64,000 nucleotides of DNA from Bacteroidota bacterium (GCA_003045895.1 PZPC01000018.1:1-64000), one strand, 5' to 3'. Positions 53,400-63,527 are shown, counted from the stretch's first letter. The notes: generated by a model from the letters alone, not told the origin. Numbers and translations: made by a program.

Positions 53400-54281
53400 T
53401 TAAAGCGGATTGGCCCCAAAGGTATCCCCTTGCGACACATCTCCGGTCTTTAGCCCCTTGACGAACCAGCGCACGCGCTGCTCCGAAGTGCCGTGCGTAA
53501 ACGACTCGGGTACCACGTAGCCCTGCGCCTGCTGCTGGATGCGGTCATCACCTACGGCAGCAGCGGCCCCCATGGCTTCCTCGATATCACCTTCCTCCAG
53601 GATATTTTTGGCTTTCTGGGCGTGGTTGGCCCAAACGCCGGCAAAAAAATCGGCCATCAATTCCAGGCGCACCGACTTGTCGTTGTATTCCGCCTTAGAA
53701 ACCCGGCCACGCAACTGGTCGACCTGGCTGGTGATACCCAACAAGTACTGGACGTGGTGCCCCACCTCGTGGGCCAACACGTAGGCCATCGCAAAATCTC
53801 CGGGCGCCTTGAAGCGCGTCTTGAGCTCGCGATAGAACGCGAGGTCAATGTAGAGCTTTTGGTCGGCCGGACAATAGAAAGGTCCGGTAGCCGAATTGGC
53901 CATACCACAACCTGACCGCGTCTGCCCCGAGAAGAGCACCAACGTAGGCTTGCGGTAGGCCTTGCCAAATGCTTTCGGAAAGAGATCGGTCCATACATCT
54001 TCGGTATCCTGTAGCACAACCGACACAAACGCGGCCAGTTCGTCTTCCGCCGCGTTACCCGTCGTGATGGGTCCGCGGGTATCTTCGGTAGGTACCGAAG
54101 CAGCACCACCTCCACCACCGAATAGTTGCAACAAATCAGCGGGGTTCTTGCCCATAATCAGGGCAAAGATTACAATGAGGATGGTGCCAATACCAAAACT
54201 TCCACCTACTTTTCCCGCCGTAGAACCACCACCGCGGCGATCTTCTACGTTCGAACTTTTTTGTCTGCCTTGCCAACGCAT
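53400..54281 (-). CDS. Neutral zinc metallopeptidase (YpfJ-type)
   Basis: 293 residues from the ATG at 54281 (MRWQGRQKSSNVEDRRGGG); upstream in-frame sequence is less credible. A single transmembrane segment at about 25-42 (FGIGTILIVIFALIMG) follows the RRGGG block typical of the family. HEVGHHVQYLLG is the zinc-binding site. ARPKL-like FSGQTRSGCGMANSATGPFYCPAD and YIDLAFY precede it. Pfam names such proteins putative neutral zinc metallopeptidases; physiological substrates are unknown. A Gly/Ala-rich linker links the anchor to the catalytic domain. Confidence 0.9.
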   Translation of the reverse strand: MRWQGRQKSSNVEDRRGGGSTAGKVGGSFGIGTILIVIFALIMGKNPADLLQLFGGGGGAASVPTEDTRGPITTGNAAEDELAAFVSVVLQDTEDVWTDLFPKAFGKAYRKPTLVLFSGQTRSGCGMANSATGPFYCPADQKLYIDLAFYRELKTRFKAPGDFAMAYVLAHEVGHHVQYLLGITSQVDQLRGRVSKAEYNDKSVRLELMADFFAGVWANHAQKAKNILEEGDIEEAMGAAAAVGDDRIQQQAQGYVVPESFTHGTSEQRVRWFVKGLKTGDVSQGDTFGANPL

Positions 54282-54656
54282 AGTTTTTGTTTTTTGCTCA
54301 AAGAATAAATGGTGTGTACCACCGTGTTGACGGGTTGGGCTGGTAAGCCTTACCATTTTGCCGACCTGAACCAACGCTGGTTCAAAATTAATAAATTCCG
54401 GCTTAGCAGGATCAAAAAGACGTTCTTACCGACATCCGACGGCTTTTTTGCTTCACCAAAAAAGCCTTTAGCACTGTAAGTTAAAGCCACACAAGCTACT
54501 AAAAAACAATGATTTACGTAGATTTAATACCTTTTACTACATCGTAGCAGTTCGCTTTATTCATTCGTTGGTGCGCTGCAGAGCGATTAATTTTATCGGA
54601 TTGATTAAAATACAACCTTTCTCTAGCAATTAAATGATTATAGAACTACCACAACC
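54282..54656. other. Intergenic leader region of the ilv operon
   Basis: 375 bp between the metallopeptidase gene and ilvD. It contains an AT hairpin near 54441-54468 (GGCTTTTTT paired with AAAAAAGCC) and a 12-codon ORF at 54509-54547 (MIYVDLIPFTTS) with four branched-chain residues, which could be a leader peptide. There is no obvious terminator/antiterminator pair after it, so attenuation is only a possibility. Confidence 0.35.
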
Positions 54657-56375
54657 ATGAAAGAACTCAATAAATACAGCAAGGTCATCACGCAGGATGT
54701 CACCCAGCCAGCCGCCCAGGCGATGTTGCACGGCATTGGCCTGACCAAAGAGGATATGACCAAAGCCCAGATCGGCATTGTCAGTACCGGCTGGGAAGGC
54801 AACACCTGTAATATGCACCTCAATGACCTGGCCAAAGTAGTCAAGCAAGGGGTTCAATCGGCTAATCTCATTGGCCTCATTTTTCACACCATTGGGGTAT
54901 CCGACGGTATCAGTATGGGTACCGATGGCATGCGTTACAGCCTGCCCAGCCGGGATTTGATTACCGATAGCATCGAAACGGTGGTGGGGGCCCAGTGGTA
55001 CGATGGTGTGGCAGCCGTGGTGGGTTGCGATAAAAACATGCCTGGCGCCATGATGGCCCTGGCGCGCCTCAACCGGCCGGCTATCCTGGTCTACGGTGGC
55101 ACCATCAGCCCGGGTTGTTACGCGGGCAAAAAACTCGATATTGTCTCGGCCTTCGAAGCGCTCGGACAACGCCTGGCTGGCAACATGGACGAAGCCACCT
55201 ACGCCGGTGTCGTCCAGAACGCTTGCCCGGGTGCCGGTGCTTGCGGCGGCATGTACACGGCCAACACCATGGCTTCGGCCATCGAAGCGATGGGCATGAG
55301 TCTGCCCTTCAACTCCAGTTACCCTGCCAACGTAGCGGAAAAACAGGACGACTGCCTGCGCGTAGGCGCTGCCCTGCGTCACCTGCTCGAGCAAGACATC
55401 AAACCTCGTGACATCATGACCCGCGAGGCCTTCGAAAATGCGATCACTGTCATCACCGTGCTGGGTGGATCCACCAATGCGGTGCTCCACCTGATCGCCA
55501 TGGCCAAGGCAGCCGACGTGGAACTTTGTATTGACGATTTTCAACACATCGCAGACAAGACCCCCTTCCTCGCCGACCTCAAGCCCAGTGGCAAGTACGT
55601 CATGGAAGACCTCTACCACGTCGGTGGGGTACCCGCCGTGATGAAAATGCTCCTGGCAGCGGGCATGTTACACGGCGACTGCCTGACCGTCACCGGAAAA
55701 ACCATCGCCGAAAACCTGGCGGAAGTACCGGAACTGAAAGCCGGACAGGACATCATCCACCCCTTCGATCAACCCATCAAGACCAGCGGCCACATCCGCA
55801 TCCTTTACGGCAACCTCGCCGAAGCCGGAGCAGTCGCCAAAATAACCGGTAAAGAAGGTGAAAAATTCATAGGCCCGGCACGGGTATACGATGGCGAAGC
55901 GGCTACCAATGCCGCTATCGGCAACAAGGAGATCAAAGCGGGTGACGTCATCGTTATTCGCTATTGCGGCCCCAAAGGCGGACCAGGGATGCCCGAAATG
56001 CTTAAGCCCACCAGCGCCATCATGGGCGAAGGCCTGGGGCAGGAAGTAGCCCTCATCACCGATGGCCGCTTTTCGGGAGGTACCCACGGCTTCGTGGTAG
56101 GGCACATCACGCCCGAAGCACAGGTTGGCGGCTTATTGGCCTTGGTGGAAAATGGCGATATCATTACCATCGATGCCGTCAGCAACGTCCTGCACGTAGC
56201 AATAAGTGAAGCAGAGATTGCCCGTCGCCGGGCCAACTGGACCCCGCGTCCGCTGGCGGCTACCACTGGCACGTTGCGCAAATACGCCCAGCTGGTCAGT
56301 AGCGCCAGTGAAGGATGCGTAACGGATGAATACGAACAGGTTTCCACACCAGCAAGCGCAAAACAATTGTCATGA
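54657..56375 (+). CDS. ilvD: Dihydroxy-acid dehydratase
   Basis: 572 residues. It dehydrates 2,3-dihydroxy-isovalerate and -methylvalerate to the 2-keto acids in valine/isoleucine synthesis. The Fe-S cluster cysteines are in [10 protein letters not shown] (C51), [11 protein letters not shown] and [33 protein letters not shown] near 470 is a C-terminal signature. Shorter than the E. coli enzyme (616), as in many bacteria. The stop overlaps the start of ilvB (ATGA), giving translational coupling. Confidence 0.96.
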   Translation: MKELNKYSKVITQDVTQPAAQAMLHGIGLTKEDMTKAQIGIVSTGWEGNTCNMHLNDLAKVVKQGVQSANLIGLIFHTIGVSDGISMGTDGMRYSLPSRDLITDSIETVVGAQWYDGVAAVVGCDKNMPGAMMALARLNRPAILVYGGTISPGCYAGKKLDIVSAFEALGQRLAGNMDEATYAGVVQNACPGAGACGGMYTANTMASAIEAMGMSLPFNSSYPANVAEKQDDCLRVGAALRHLLEQDIKPRDIMTREAFENAITVITVLGGSTNAVLHLIAMAKAADVELCIDDFQHIADKTPFLADLKPSGKYVMEDLYHVGGVPAVMKMLLAAGMLHGDCLTVTGKTIAENLAEVPELKAGQDIIHPFDQPIKTSGHIRILYGNLAEAGAVAKITGKEGEKFIGPARVYDGEAATNAAIGNKEIKAGDVIVIRYCGPKGGPGMPEMLKPTSAIMGEGLGQEVALITDGRFSGGTHGFVVGHITPEAQVGGLLALVENGDIITIDAVSNVLHVAISEAEIARRRANWTPRPLAATTGTLRKYAQLVSSASEGCVTDEYEQVSTPASAKQLS

Positions 56376-58135
56376 AGCAACCTACAGAAGCAGTCATCAC
56401 TGCTACTCCCGAACCTGCACCAAGCAGGCAAAAAATGAACGGCGCTGAAGCAGTGCTGTGTTGTCTGCTGGCCGAAGGCGTAGATACCATTTTCGGATAC
56501 CCCGGAGGAGCCATCATGCCCGTGTATGATGCCCTTTACGACTACCAGGATAAACTCCGCCACATCCTGCCCCGCCACGAACAAGGAGCTATTCATGCCG
56601 CCGAAGGTTATGCCAGGGTCACCCGACGGACCGGTGTCTGTATGGCGACTTCTGGCCCCGGAGCCATGAACCTCGTCACCGGACTGGCCGACGCCATGCT
56701 TGATTCTACACCATTGGTATGCATTACCGGACAGGTAGCCAGCCATTTACTGGGAAGCGACGCCTTTCAGGAAACGGACGTTGTGAATTGTACCATCCCC
56801 CTTACCAAGTGGAATTACCAGATCACCAAGGCGGAGGAAATCCCCTACGTGTTTGCCAAAGCCTTTTACATTGCCAACTCCGGGCGCCCAGGCCCCGTGG
56901 TCATTGATATCACCAAAGATGCCCAGTTGAGCCAACTGGACTTTTCCTACCACAAGCAGCCCTACATTCGGTCCTACCATCCTTTACCCAAGGTAGACAC
57001 CGCTGCCATCGAAGCGGCTGCTGCGGTCATCAACAGCGCTAAAAAGCCCATGATTCTGGCCGGACACGGCATCCAGATTGCGGGTGCACAGGAAGTATTC
57101 CTGGCTTTTGTAGAAAAAACGGGTATCCCCCTGGCTTGCACCATCCACGGTTTGTCGAGTATTTCTTCCGAACATCCGCTCCACATGGGGATGCTCGGGA
57201 TGCACGGCAATTACGGCCCCAACATGAAGCAGAACGAATGCGATGTGCTCATTGCCATCGGGATGCGCTTCGACGACCGGGTGACCGGCCGACTAAGTGG
57301 TTACGCCCGCCAGGCCAAAGTCGTGCACATTGAGATCGACCCCTCAGAGATCAACAAGAACGTCAAAGTCGCTTATCCTGTACTCGCCGACGCCAAACAG
57401 GCCCTCGATGCACTCCTGCCCCTGATGGATAAGAAATCCTATCCGGAATGGGCCGATTCCTTCCGTGCTTGTTACGCCATCGAAGAAGAAAAGGTCATTC
57501 GCAAGGCCATGCTGCCCACCGAGAACAACGAAATCCGCATGGGTATGGTGGTAAAAAAAGTCAGTGACCAAACCAACGGCCAGGCCATCGTAGCCACCGA
57601 TGTGGGCCAACACCAGATGATGGCCGCCCGGTATTATTCCTACCAAAGCACCAACCAGTGGGTATCGTCCGGTGGTGCGGGCACCATGGGTTTCGGCTTG
57701 CCGGCAGCCTTCGGCGCCAAGCTGGCCCAACCCGAACGCGAAGTGGTTGCCTTCATCGGCGACGGCGGCTTCCAGATGACCATTCAAGAACTCGGCATGT
57801 GCGCCCAGTGGAACGTAGGGGTGAAGATCGTGCTGCTGGACAACAACTTCCTGGGTATGGTTCGCCAGTGGCAACAACTCTTCAACGACCGTCGCTACTC
57901 GGTGGTGGAACTTCAAAATCCCGATTTTGTCAAGATCGCTGATGGATTCGGCGTGGCGGGCAAGATGATTGAGGATCCTGCCGACCTGGACGCGGCTATT
58001 GCCGAGATGCTGGCTTACCCCGGTCCGTTTTTATTGCACGTGAAAGTAGCCAAAGAAGACAATGTCTTTCCCATGGTCCCTTCCGGAGCAGCCGTCGACG
58101 AAATTATTCTTACACCCGAAGAGATTAAGCAATAG
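56372..58135 (+). CDS. ilvB: Acetolactate synthase large subunit
   Basis: 587 residues. ThDP-dependent enzyme for the first common step of branched-chain amino acid synthesis. The N-terminal ThDP-binding domain has [14 protein letters not shown] and the catalytic Glu in [15 protein letters not shown] middle FAD-binding domain is followed by the C-terminal diphosphate-binding motif [13 protein letters not shown]...[15 protein letters not shown]. The first 24 residues are a Thr/Pro/Glu-rich extension beyond the conserved start. It works with the small subunit 2 bp downstream. Confidence 0.96.
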   Translation: MKQPTEAVITATPEPAPSRQKMNGAEAVLCCLLAEGVDTIFGYPGGAIMPVYDALYDYQDKLRHILPRHEQGAIHAAEGYARVTRRTGVCMATSGPGAMNLVTGLADAMLDSTPLVCITGQVASHLLGSDAFQETDVVNCTIPLTKWNYQITKAEEIPYVFAKAFYIANSGRPGPVVIDITKDAQLSQLDFSYHKQPYIRSYHPLPKVDTAAIEAAAAVINSAKKPMILAGHGIQIAGAQEVFLAFVEKTGIPLACTIHGLSSISSEHPLHMGMLGMHGNYGPNMKQNECDVLIAIGMRFDDRVTGRLSGYARQAKVVHIEIDPSEINKNVKVAYPVLADAKQALDALLPLMDKKSYPEWADSFRACYAIEEEKVIRKAMLPTENNEIRMGMVVKKVSDQTNGQAIVATDVGQHQMMAARYYSYQSTNQWVSSGGAGTMGFGLPAAFGAKLAQPEREVVAFIGDGGFQMTIQELGMCAQWNVGVKIVLLDNNFLGMVRQWQQLFNDRRYSVVELQNPDFVKIADGFGVAGKMIEDPADLDAAIAEMLAYPGPFLLHVKVAKEDNVFPMVPSGAAVDEIILTPEEIKQ

Positions 58136-58137
58136 TT

Positions 58138-58689
58138 ATGGAAACCAAGGATTATACCATCACGGTTTTTTCAGAACACCGAACCGGCATTTTGTCGCGG
58201 GTAGTCTCTATTTTTACCCGCCGCCACGTCAACGTGGAAAGCCTCACCACCAGCCAATCCTCCATCGAAGGTATCCACCGCTTTACTATTGTGGTATTGG
58301 TGACCGAAGACATGGTCCAGAAACTGGTCGCCCAGCTGGACAAACAGGTAGATATACTCAAGGCTTTTTACTATGATTCGGCAGAAATTGTCTACCAGGA
58401 AATTGCGCTGTACAAGGTTCCTTTTTCCATGTTTTCCGACGGCACTTCGGTAGAACGCATGTTGCGTACCCACAATGCCCGGATTCTGGTCATCGAACCG
58501 GAATACGTCGTGATTGAAAAATCAGGTCACGAGCGCGAAACGGAAGCCCTCCTCCAGGAACTCAAAGCGCTCGGTGATCTGTACGGCTTTGTCCGGTCGG
58601 GCCGGGTGGCGATCGTAAAACCCATGGAGCGCCTGAACCGCTACCTGGAATCTATCGAAAAAGAAAATACCGTAGAAGAAACCAGTTAA
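58138..58689 (+). CDS. ilvN: Acetolactate synthase small (regulatory) subunit
   Basis: 183 residues, the long form. An N-terminal ACT domain (about 4-80) has YTITVFSEHRTGILSRVVSIF and the Gly/Arg contacts of the Val-binding site, followed by a second ACT-like C-terminal domain (KSGHERETEALLQELKALG, LYGFVRSGRVAI). It stabilises IlvB and confers valine feedback inhibition. It starts 2 bp after the ilvB stop and closes the ilvDBN operon. ilvC is not present in the window. Confidence 0.94.
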   Translation: METKDYTITVFSEHRTGILSRVVSIFTRRHVNVESLTTSQSSIEGIHRFTIVVLVTEDMVQKLVAQLDKQVDILKAFYYDSAEIVYQEIALYKVPFSMFSDGTSVERMLRTHNARILVIEPEYVVIEKSGHERETEALLQELKALGDLYGFVRSGRVAIVKPMERLNRYLESIEKENTVEETS

Positions 58690-58732
58690 CCCCTGGTTGG
58701 CCAGCATTAGGCGAGCGGAGCGGCAGCCATTC

Positions 58733-59599
58733 TCAGCTCACCACCTGACGCAGGTTTTGGCGAAATTCGCGGGGGCTAACTCCGGTAATTTGCCGAAACT
58801 GTTTATTGAAATGGGACAGGTTGTTGAAGCCACTCTCAAAGCTGATGGCTGAAATACTCAAGTGGTCATTGCGCAGTAAACGCGAAGCGTAGACAATGCG
58901 AAACTCGTTCACCAATTGGGTGAAGGTGCGGCTCGTCAGCTTTTTAAAGTAGCGGCAGAAGGCGGGCACCGTCATACTGACCAGGCTGGCAATCTCTTCC
59001 AGGGGAATGGTTCGTTGAAAATGTTCCTCGACGAAAGCGTAGATTTCCTCCATGCGTTTTTGGTCCTGCGGATTCACCTCCACGGCAAAACCATTCGCCT
59101 GTAGCGATTGGAATTCTTCGGTGGTCGCCATGGCCTGGAGGATGTCCAACAACGTTAATAATCGATCGAATGGTTCTCGTTCCGTCATGGCCAACAACTG
59201 GTCCCCAATGGCATGTTTTGCGGTTCCCAAAAACACAATGCCCTTTTTAGCCCGTTCAAACAGGTGCTTAATCGCTTGAAATTCAGGAATATCCAAAAAA
59301 GCAGGTCCGAGGAAGTCTTCCTTCATTTGCAAAACGACTTCCACGTACTTCTGGGAATAACTGAGATGCGGCAGGTTGGGACCCAAAAAAATAAGCTCCC
59401 CTCCCTGGTACCTGCCAATGTGATCGCCAACGTGGCGCTTGCCACTGCCCTGGGGAATATAAACGATCTCATATTCCGGGTGGAAGTGCCATTGAGGTTT
59501 TTCGTGCCAGGATTCGTGTTCGAATTTGCGCAAGAAAAAAGAACTACCAAAACCCGGCGCTATTTTTTCAAAAGTTGGTTTATTGAGATTATCCGTCAT
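58733..59599 (-). CDS. AraC family transcriptional regulator
   Basis: 288 residues. The N-terminal half is a cupin-type sensor domain (HPEYEIVYIPQGSGKRHVGD near 40-60). The C-terminal 100 residues carry two helix-turn-helix units: IPLEEIASLVSMTVPAFCRYFK near 195-216 and LSISAISFESGFNNLSHFNKQFR near 245-267, the classic AraC/XylS signature. The ligand is unknown. It is divergent from the SDR gene at 59737 with a 137-bp gap, so that gene is the likeliest target. Confidence 0.92.
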   Translation of the reverse strand: MTDNLNKPTFEKIAPGFGSSFFLRKFEHESWHEKPQWHFHPEYEIVYIPQGSGKRHVGDHIGRYQGGELIFLGPNLPHLSYSQKYVEVVLQMKEDFLGPAFLDIPEFQAIKHLFERAKKGIVFLGTAKHAIGDQLLAMTEREPFDRLLTLLDILQAMATTEEFQSLQANGFAVEVNPQDQKRMEEIYAFVEEHFQRTIPLEEIASLVSMTVPAFCRYFKKLTSRTFTQLVNEFRIVYASRLLRNDHLSISAISFESGFNNLSHFNKQFRQITGVSPREFRQNLRQVVS

Positions 59600-59674
59600 A
59601 AGTCAAAACTTACTATTTTAGTAGCTTGTTATACAAGGTAACCCAGGAAATGGTTCGCTTCCACTCCTTTTTGA

Positions 59675-59682
59675 TAAATTTG
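59675..59682 (+). promoter_or_regulatory. -7 element for the SDR gene
   Basis: TAAATTTG at 59675-59682 fits TAnnTTTG. No clear -33 TTG is found 19 bp upstream, which would suit a promoter that needs an activator such as the divergent AraC protein. The start codon lies 54 bp downstream. Confidence 0.5.
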
Positions 59683-59736
59683 TGTGATAAAAAACGATGT
59701 TATTACATCTTCTAATTACCCTTAGCGAATCCCTCT

Positions 59737-60549
59737 ATGCTTAGCAACTCTCCCTGTGCTTTAATCACCGGTGCTTCTTCAGGTATTGGTTATGCGACTG
59801 CTGCTTTTTTTTTGACAAAAGGCTGGCGCGTTTACGGCCTTTCCCGAAGCGGCAAAGTACCCGCGGGTGTTCTTCCGTTGGTAGTTGACATTACGGATGA
59901 ATCTTCGCTGGCTCAAGCGGTAAAAGAATTGGTAAAAGAAACGGGCCGCCTGGACGCCGTCATCAATGCTGCCGGCATTGGTGGTGCCGGGGTGCTGGAA
60001 ACCTTTCCGGTGGCGGAAGCCAGAAAAATTATGGAAACCAACTTCTTCGGCACCCTGCTGGTGCTGCAGGCCACGCTGCCCTTGATGCGCGAAAACGGGC
60101 GGGGTACTTTTGTCGCCATCAGTTCTATTGCCGGGCTACTCGGGGTTCCTTTTCATGGCCTTTACAGCGCCAGTAAATTCGCCGTAGAAGGGCTGATCGA
60201 AAGCCTGAGGTTAGAATTGACCGGCACGGGTGTCCGGGCGGTGAGCATTTGCCCCGGAGATACCGCAACCCCCATCATGGGCAACCAGTACCGTGCCCAA
60301 ACGGACGAACTCCCTATTTTTTACCAAAAAAACTACACCAAAGCCGATCTGGCTATGCGCGACAATGTCGACCAAGGCATTCCACCAGAACAGGTGGCCG
60401 CAGCGATATTTCGGACGGTCCTGCAGGAACACCCTAATATTCGCTACCCCGTAGGGAGTTGGTTGCAAATAATATCGCCTTTGGTTAAGCGCTTCTTGCC
60501 GGGTAGGCTCTTCGAACGCATGATGGCCGGTTACTATGGTCTTCAGTAG
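59737..60549 (+). CDS. SDR family oxidoreductase
   Basis: 270 residues. Classical short-chain dehydrogenase: cofactor motif TGASSGIGYATA (about 12-23), NAAGIGGAG near 76-84, catalytic Ser in ISSIAG and the YSASK Tyr/Lys pair in LYSASKFAVEG near 149. The Arg/Ser after the second strand (GLSRSGK) suggests NADP(H). The substrate is unknown (hydroxysteroid-, retinol- or fatty-alcohol-like members are similar). Control by the divergent AraC regulator is inferred. Confidence 0.9.
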   Translation: MLSNSPCALITGASSGIGYATAAFFLTKGWRVYGLSRSGKVPAGVLPLVVDITDESSLAQAVKELVKETGRLDAVINAAGIGGAGVLETFPVAEARKIMETNFFGTLLVLQATLPLMRENGRGTFVAISSIAGLLGVPFHGLYSASKFAVEGLIESLRLELTGTGVRAVSICPGDTATPIMGNQYRAQTDELPIFYQKNYTKADLAMRDNVDQGIPPEQVAAAIFRTVLQEHPNIRYPVGSWLQIISPLVKRFLPGRLFERMMAGYYGLQ

Positions 60550-60561
60550 CGGGAAGGGAGG

Positions 60562-61449
60562 TTAGGGTTTGGCACCAGAAGATCGGATATTGACGAATTT
60601 GCGCAACAAATCAAACCAAAACGGCGCGCCCAGCGAAATGGCCAGGGCGGTAACCAGGTAACCCAATGCTTTGGCCAACCAATCGTAAACCCCGTACCCG
60701 CTGAAATCCATATTCGACCACCCCAGGCCCAGTGGTGACTTGACGGTATTGATCTGGTTATTGACGAGCACCTGCAAGGATTCCAACGACTGCTCAAAGG
60801 ACGGATCAACGGCCCGCACCAGGGTGTTTTCCTGGGTCTGGGTAAAGTCTTCCGCCAGGGCAACAACTTGCTGCAACGTCTGCGGATCACTTTCCAGCCG
60901 CTGGTAAATGGCGAAGGTGTCGGCGTTGAAGACCAGCGCAATGGCAATTCCAACTCCCAGCAAAATTTTCTGGATATAGCGCTTGTACCAGCCCGAAGCC
61001 CGGTCCATGACATCATTGTACCACTTTTCGATCTTCTCTTTGAAGTGATCCAACTCATTGTCCGCATCGCGCAACAACTGATTGAGTACATTTTTCAAAT
61101 CCTCATCTGGCAAAGTATCAATTTTATCCTTCAGCTGATCAATGCCCTCTCCTTTAAGAATAATATCAAAAAGAATACTCTGAAAGGTCGCCGAATCGAT
61201 ATAGGAAGGGGGGCCCTGCGTGCCCTTGCTGTACTGCTGAGAAAGGTGTCGGTAGAGGGAGTTGCTTTTAAATTCGGTCAGTAATACGGCCGATTTATCC
61301 GAACTGGCCAGCATATTATGAAGGGCAGTGGTCAGGTTGCGGCCGCGTAAATGAAAAAGCGAAGCTATTAACTCCATAATGGTAGTAGCCAACAGGCTGA
61401 GCAACAACAAGACAAAGATGATCCCAATTACAACCGTAAGTATAGCCAT
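60562..61449 (-). CDS. Membrane protein of unknown function with two to four transmembrane segments
   Basis: About 295 residues from the ATG at 61449 (MAILTVVIGIIFVLLLLSLLA); the frame opens at a GTG at 61491. One strong N-terminal transmembrane segment (3-24), a charged helical region with an acidic stretch (about 90-160, DKIDTLPDEDLKN), a second membrane segment near 160-178 (ILLGVGIAIALVFN) and a third near 255-285 (ALGYLVTALAISLGAPFWFDLL). The latter resembles a region found in several uncharacterised bacterial membrane proteins. Function unknown. Confidence 0.75.
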   Translation of the reverse strand: MAILTVVIGIIFVLLLLSLLATTIMELIASLFHLRGRNLTTALHNMLASSDKSAVLLTEFKSNSLYRHLSQQYSKGTQGPPSYIDSATFQSILFDIILKGEGIDQLKDKIDTLPDEDLKNVLNQLLRDADNELDHFKEKIEKWYNDVMDRASGWYKRYIQKILLGVGIAIALVFNADTFAIYQRLESDPQTLQQVVALAEDFTQTQENTLVRAVDPSFEQSLESLQVLVNNQINTVKSPLGLGWSNMDFSGYGVYDWLAKALGYLVTALAISLGAPFWFDLLRKFVNIRSSGAKP

Positions 61450-61829
61450 AAAACATTTATTTTGGTTCTTGGCCCATTTTTGTTCCACCACAAAAATGGG
61501 CCGAGAAGATTTTATTTTTTTAGTGGAGTAAGATAGGTAATTTTTAAAAATCAGTAGAAAATAGCAGGAGCTACCAGCAAAAGTTTATTGAAAATATTTG
61601 ATCGGTTCAAAGAAAAAATAGTTTAGGCTCCTATTTTTTCGGAACTTTGTTATTTTTGCTAACGCCGTGTCTACTTCAATAATCGACTTCCCTTGTTTCC
61701 TGGTGACTTATTGGCATTCTCCCGTCTTACCACTAATAAGTCAGGAAAGCGGTTTTCAATAAGATTTATCGAGTACCCACCGTCCAGCAACTGTCCTAAG
61801 AAAAATAAGTATCTAAAATCAATTTGATT
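61450..61829. other. Intergenic region upstream of the OmpA/TSP3 gene
   Basis: About 380 bp, AT-rich, with no credible gene. TATTTTTG at 61651-61658 matches the Bacteroidota -7 element on the plus strand, but lacks a -33 TTG at the right spacing. Transcription would then begin near 61665, giving a 165-nt leader before the start at 61830. Confidence 0.45.
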
Positions 61830-62483
61830 ATGAAATCATTGTACCTTCTGCTTACCCTTCTCATCCTGGTGGGTTCGCTTACTCCAACTAGTGCCCAGGA
61901 AGAAAAATGGGATGGAGGCTTTTTTATCGGTGCGGCCAACACCATGGGAGACGTGGTCAAAACAGACCTTTTCACCCTCGACGAGACCAACCTTGCCTTC
62001 GGCTTCTTACTGAAGCGCAACATCAGCCAACAGTTTGGTCTGCGGCTGGGCCTTACGACCGGAAAAATTTCCGGGGACGATAACAATTTCGACGATCAAC
62101 AACGCAAGGCAAGGGGATTTTCCTTTGAAAATCGCGTCTCGGAATTGTCCCTTCTGGGGCAATGGGAGCCATTCGGCAACCGCCGCTACCGGGGCAGTTC
62201 CTTTCAAAAGATCCTCTCTCCTTACCTGTTTGCCGGCGTAGGACTTGCTTTTAGCAATCCCACCCCCGATTTCAACGGCCGCAACAATGCTGGCGTGCAG
62301 GCGGACCAAGCCGAAGATGTGCAAAAAATACTGTTCACCTCGCCCGTAGGTATTGGTTTACGCTATGACTTGAACCGCAAATGGAACCTGGGCCTGGAAA
62401 TGGGCCTGCGCCCGGTTTACAGGACGGTATCAGCCAGTCAGGTGATCCCGACAACAACGATTGGTACGTATTTGGTGGCTTAA
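61830..62483 (+). CDS. OmpA-type porin, N-terminal (beta-barrel) part, cut by a frameshift
   Basis: From ATG 61830 (MKSLYLLLTLLILVG; a TTG at 61824 is in frame). Signal peptide to about SAQ (residue 23), then a small beta-barrel (DGGFFIGAANTMGDVV, YLFAGVGLAFSNP, VGIGLRYDLNRKWNLGLEMG). Near 62420 the coding frame shifts: after LRPVY this frame continues with unrelated VSASQVIP and stops at 62483, while the sequence expected next (DGISQSGDPDNNDWYVFGG) is in the frame of the downstream CDS. About 218 residues as read here. Whether this is a sequencing error or a real mutation cannot be told. Confidence 0.75.
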   Translation: MKSLYLLLTLLILVGSLTPTSAQEEKWDGGFFIGAANTMGDVVKTDLFTLDETNLAFGFLLKRNISQQFGLRLGLTTGKISGDDNNFDDQQRKARGFSFENRVSELSLLGQWEPFGNRRYRGSSFQKILSPYLFAGVGLAFSNPTPDFNGRNNAGVQADQAEDVQKILFTSPVGIGLRYDLNRKWNLGLEMGLRPVYRTVSASQVIPTTTIGTYLVA

Positions 62484-63451
62484 CCCTCACAACCCGCTTT
62501 GGTGCCAAAGATACCGACGGCGACGGCATCACCGACGAAAACGATGACTGCCCCACCGTGGCTGGCCTGACCGCAACGGGTGGCTGCCCCGATACGGACC
62601 TCGACGGTATTGCCGACGCCAAAGATGCCTGCCCGGAAGTGGCCGGTGATGCCAAATTCAATGGCTGCCCCGATACCGATGGCGATGGTGTGGCCGATAA
62701 CCAGGATAATTGCCCGGATGTAGCCGGTGTTCGCCGTTTCCGTGGCTGCCCCGACACCGACGGCGACGGCGTGGCTGACCCCGTGGATCTTTGCCCGACA
62801 GTAGCTGGCGTGGTTGCCCTCGATGGCTGCCCCGATGCCGATGGCGATGGTATCACGGATGCCGACGATGCCTGCCCCGAACTCGCCGGAATAGCGTCAG
62901 CCAATGGCTGCCCCGATGGCGACGGCGACGGCATCATTGATCCCAATGACAAATGTCCGCTCGTGGCTGGTTTAGAAAAATACAGTGGCTGCCCGGATAC
63001 GGATGGCGACGGTATCGGCGATGGAGACGACAAATGCCCATCCAATGCAGGACCCGCCGAAAACGGTGGCTGCCCCATCGTTTTGGAAGAAGATTTGGCT
63101 ACCCTCGAACTCGCTATGCAAAATGTTCGTTTCCGTACCAACAGCGACCAATTGCTCGCCCAATCCAGCACCATCCTCAATGAGATAGCCGAAATTTTAT
63201 CCCGCTACCCCAACTACGACCTCAAAATCAGTGGCTTCACCGATGACGTGGGCAACGATTCGGCGAACCAGTCCCTATCCGAGCGCCGCGCCCTGGCTTG
63301 TTTCCAGTACTTGTTGATCAAGAATGTGGACCGCAAGCGCATGAGCCACGCCGGCTACGGTGAAACCAATCCCATTGCGCCCAACGATACCGAAGCCGGT
63401 CGTGCCCGCAACCGACGGGTAGAATTCGAACTCGTTCTGCGCAAAAAATAA
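62381..63451 (+). CDS. OmpA-type porin, C-terminal part (TSP3 repeats and OmpA domain), frameshifted
   Basis: 356 codons in the frame shifted from the beta-barrel part; the ATG at 62381 is probably not a natural start. After a short joint (DPDNNDWYVFGGLTLTTRFG) come seven thrombospondin type 3-like repeats, each near DTDGDGI.D..D.CP..AG...GCP, which bind calcium in related proteins. From about residue 245 the OmpA C-terminal domain follows: VRFRTNSDQL, LKISGFTDDVGNDSANQSLSERRA and GYGETNPIAPN...NRRVEFEL, binding peptidoglycan. Together with 61830-62420 it would make an OmpA-family envelope protein of about 540 residues. The joint is best repaired near 62420. Confidence 0.85.
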   Translation: MEPGPGNGPAPGLQDGISQSGDPDNNDWYVFGGLTLTTRFGAKDTDGDGITDENDDCPTVAGLTATGGCPDTDLDGIADAKDACPEVAGDAKFNGCPDTDGDGVADNQDNCPDVAGVRRFRGCPDTDGDGVADPVDLCPTVAGVVALDGCPDADGDGITDADDACPELAGIASANGCPDGDGDGIIDPNDKCPLVAGLEKYSGCPDTDGDGIGDGDDKCPSNAGPAENGGCPIVLEEDLATLELAMQNVRFRTNSDQLLAQSSTILNEIAEILSRYPNYDLKISGFTDDVGNDSANQSLSERRALACFQYLLIKNVDRKRMSHAGYGETNPIAPNDTEAGRARNRRVEFELVLRKK

Positions 63452-63491
63452 GTACCCCTGGGTTTGTAAACCCCATGGCAAACGTTTAAGC

Positions 63492-63527
63492 AACGGAACC
63501 ATTCCTGTCGGGATGGTTCCGTTTTTC
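63492..63527 (+). terminator. Terminator of the OmpA/TSP3 gene
   Basis: An 11-bp stem AACGGAACCAT (63492-63502 with 63513-63523) and a 10-nt loop are followed by a T-run (63522-63526). It lies 40 bp after the stop codon at 63451. Confidence 0.78.

Noticed and set aside
54441-54468. Hairpin GGCTTTTTT/AAAAAAGCC as a terminator
   Set aside because: The stem is nearly all A-T, and no upstream gene on either strand ends nearby; the minus gene next to it begins, not ends, at 54281.
62381-62420. ATG at 62381 as a true start of a separate OmpA gene
   Set aside because: The first residues read MEPGPGNGPAPG, an out-of-frame reading of the barrel sequence; no leader or signal peptide is present.
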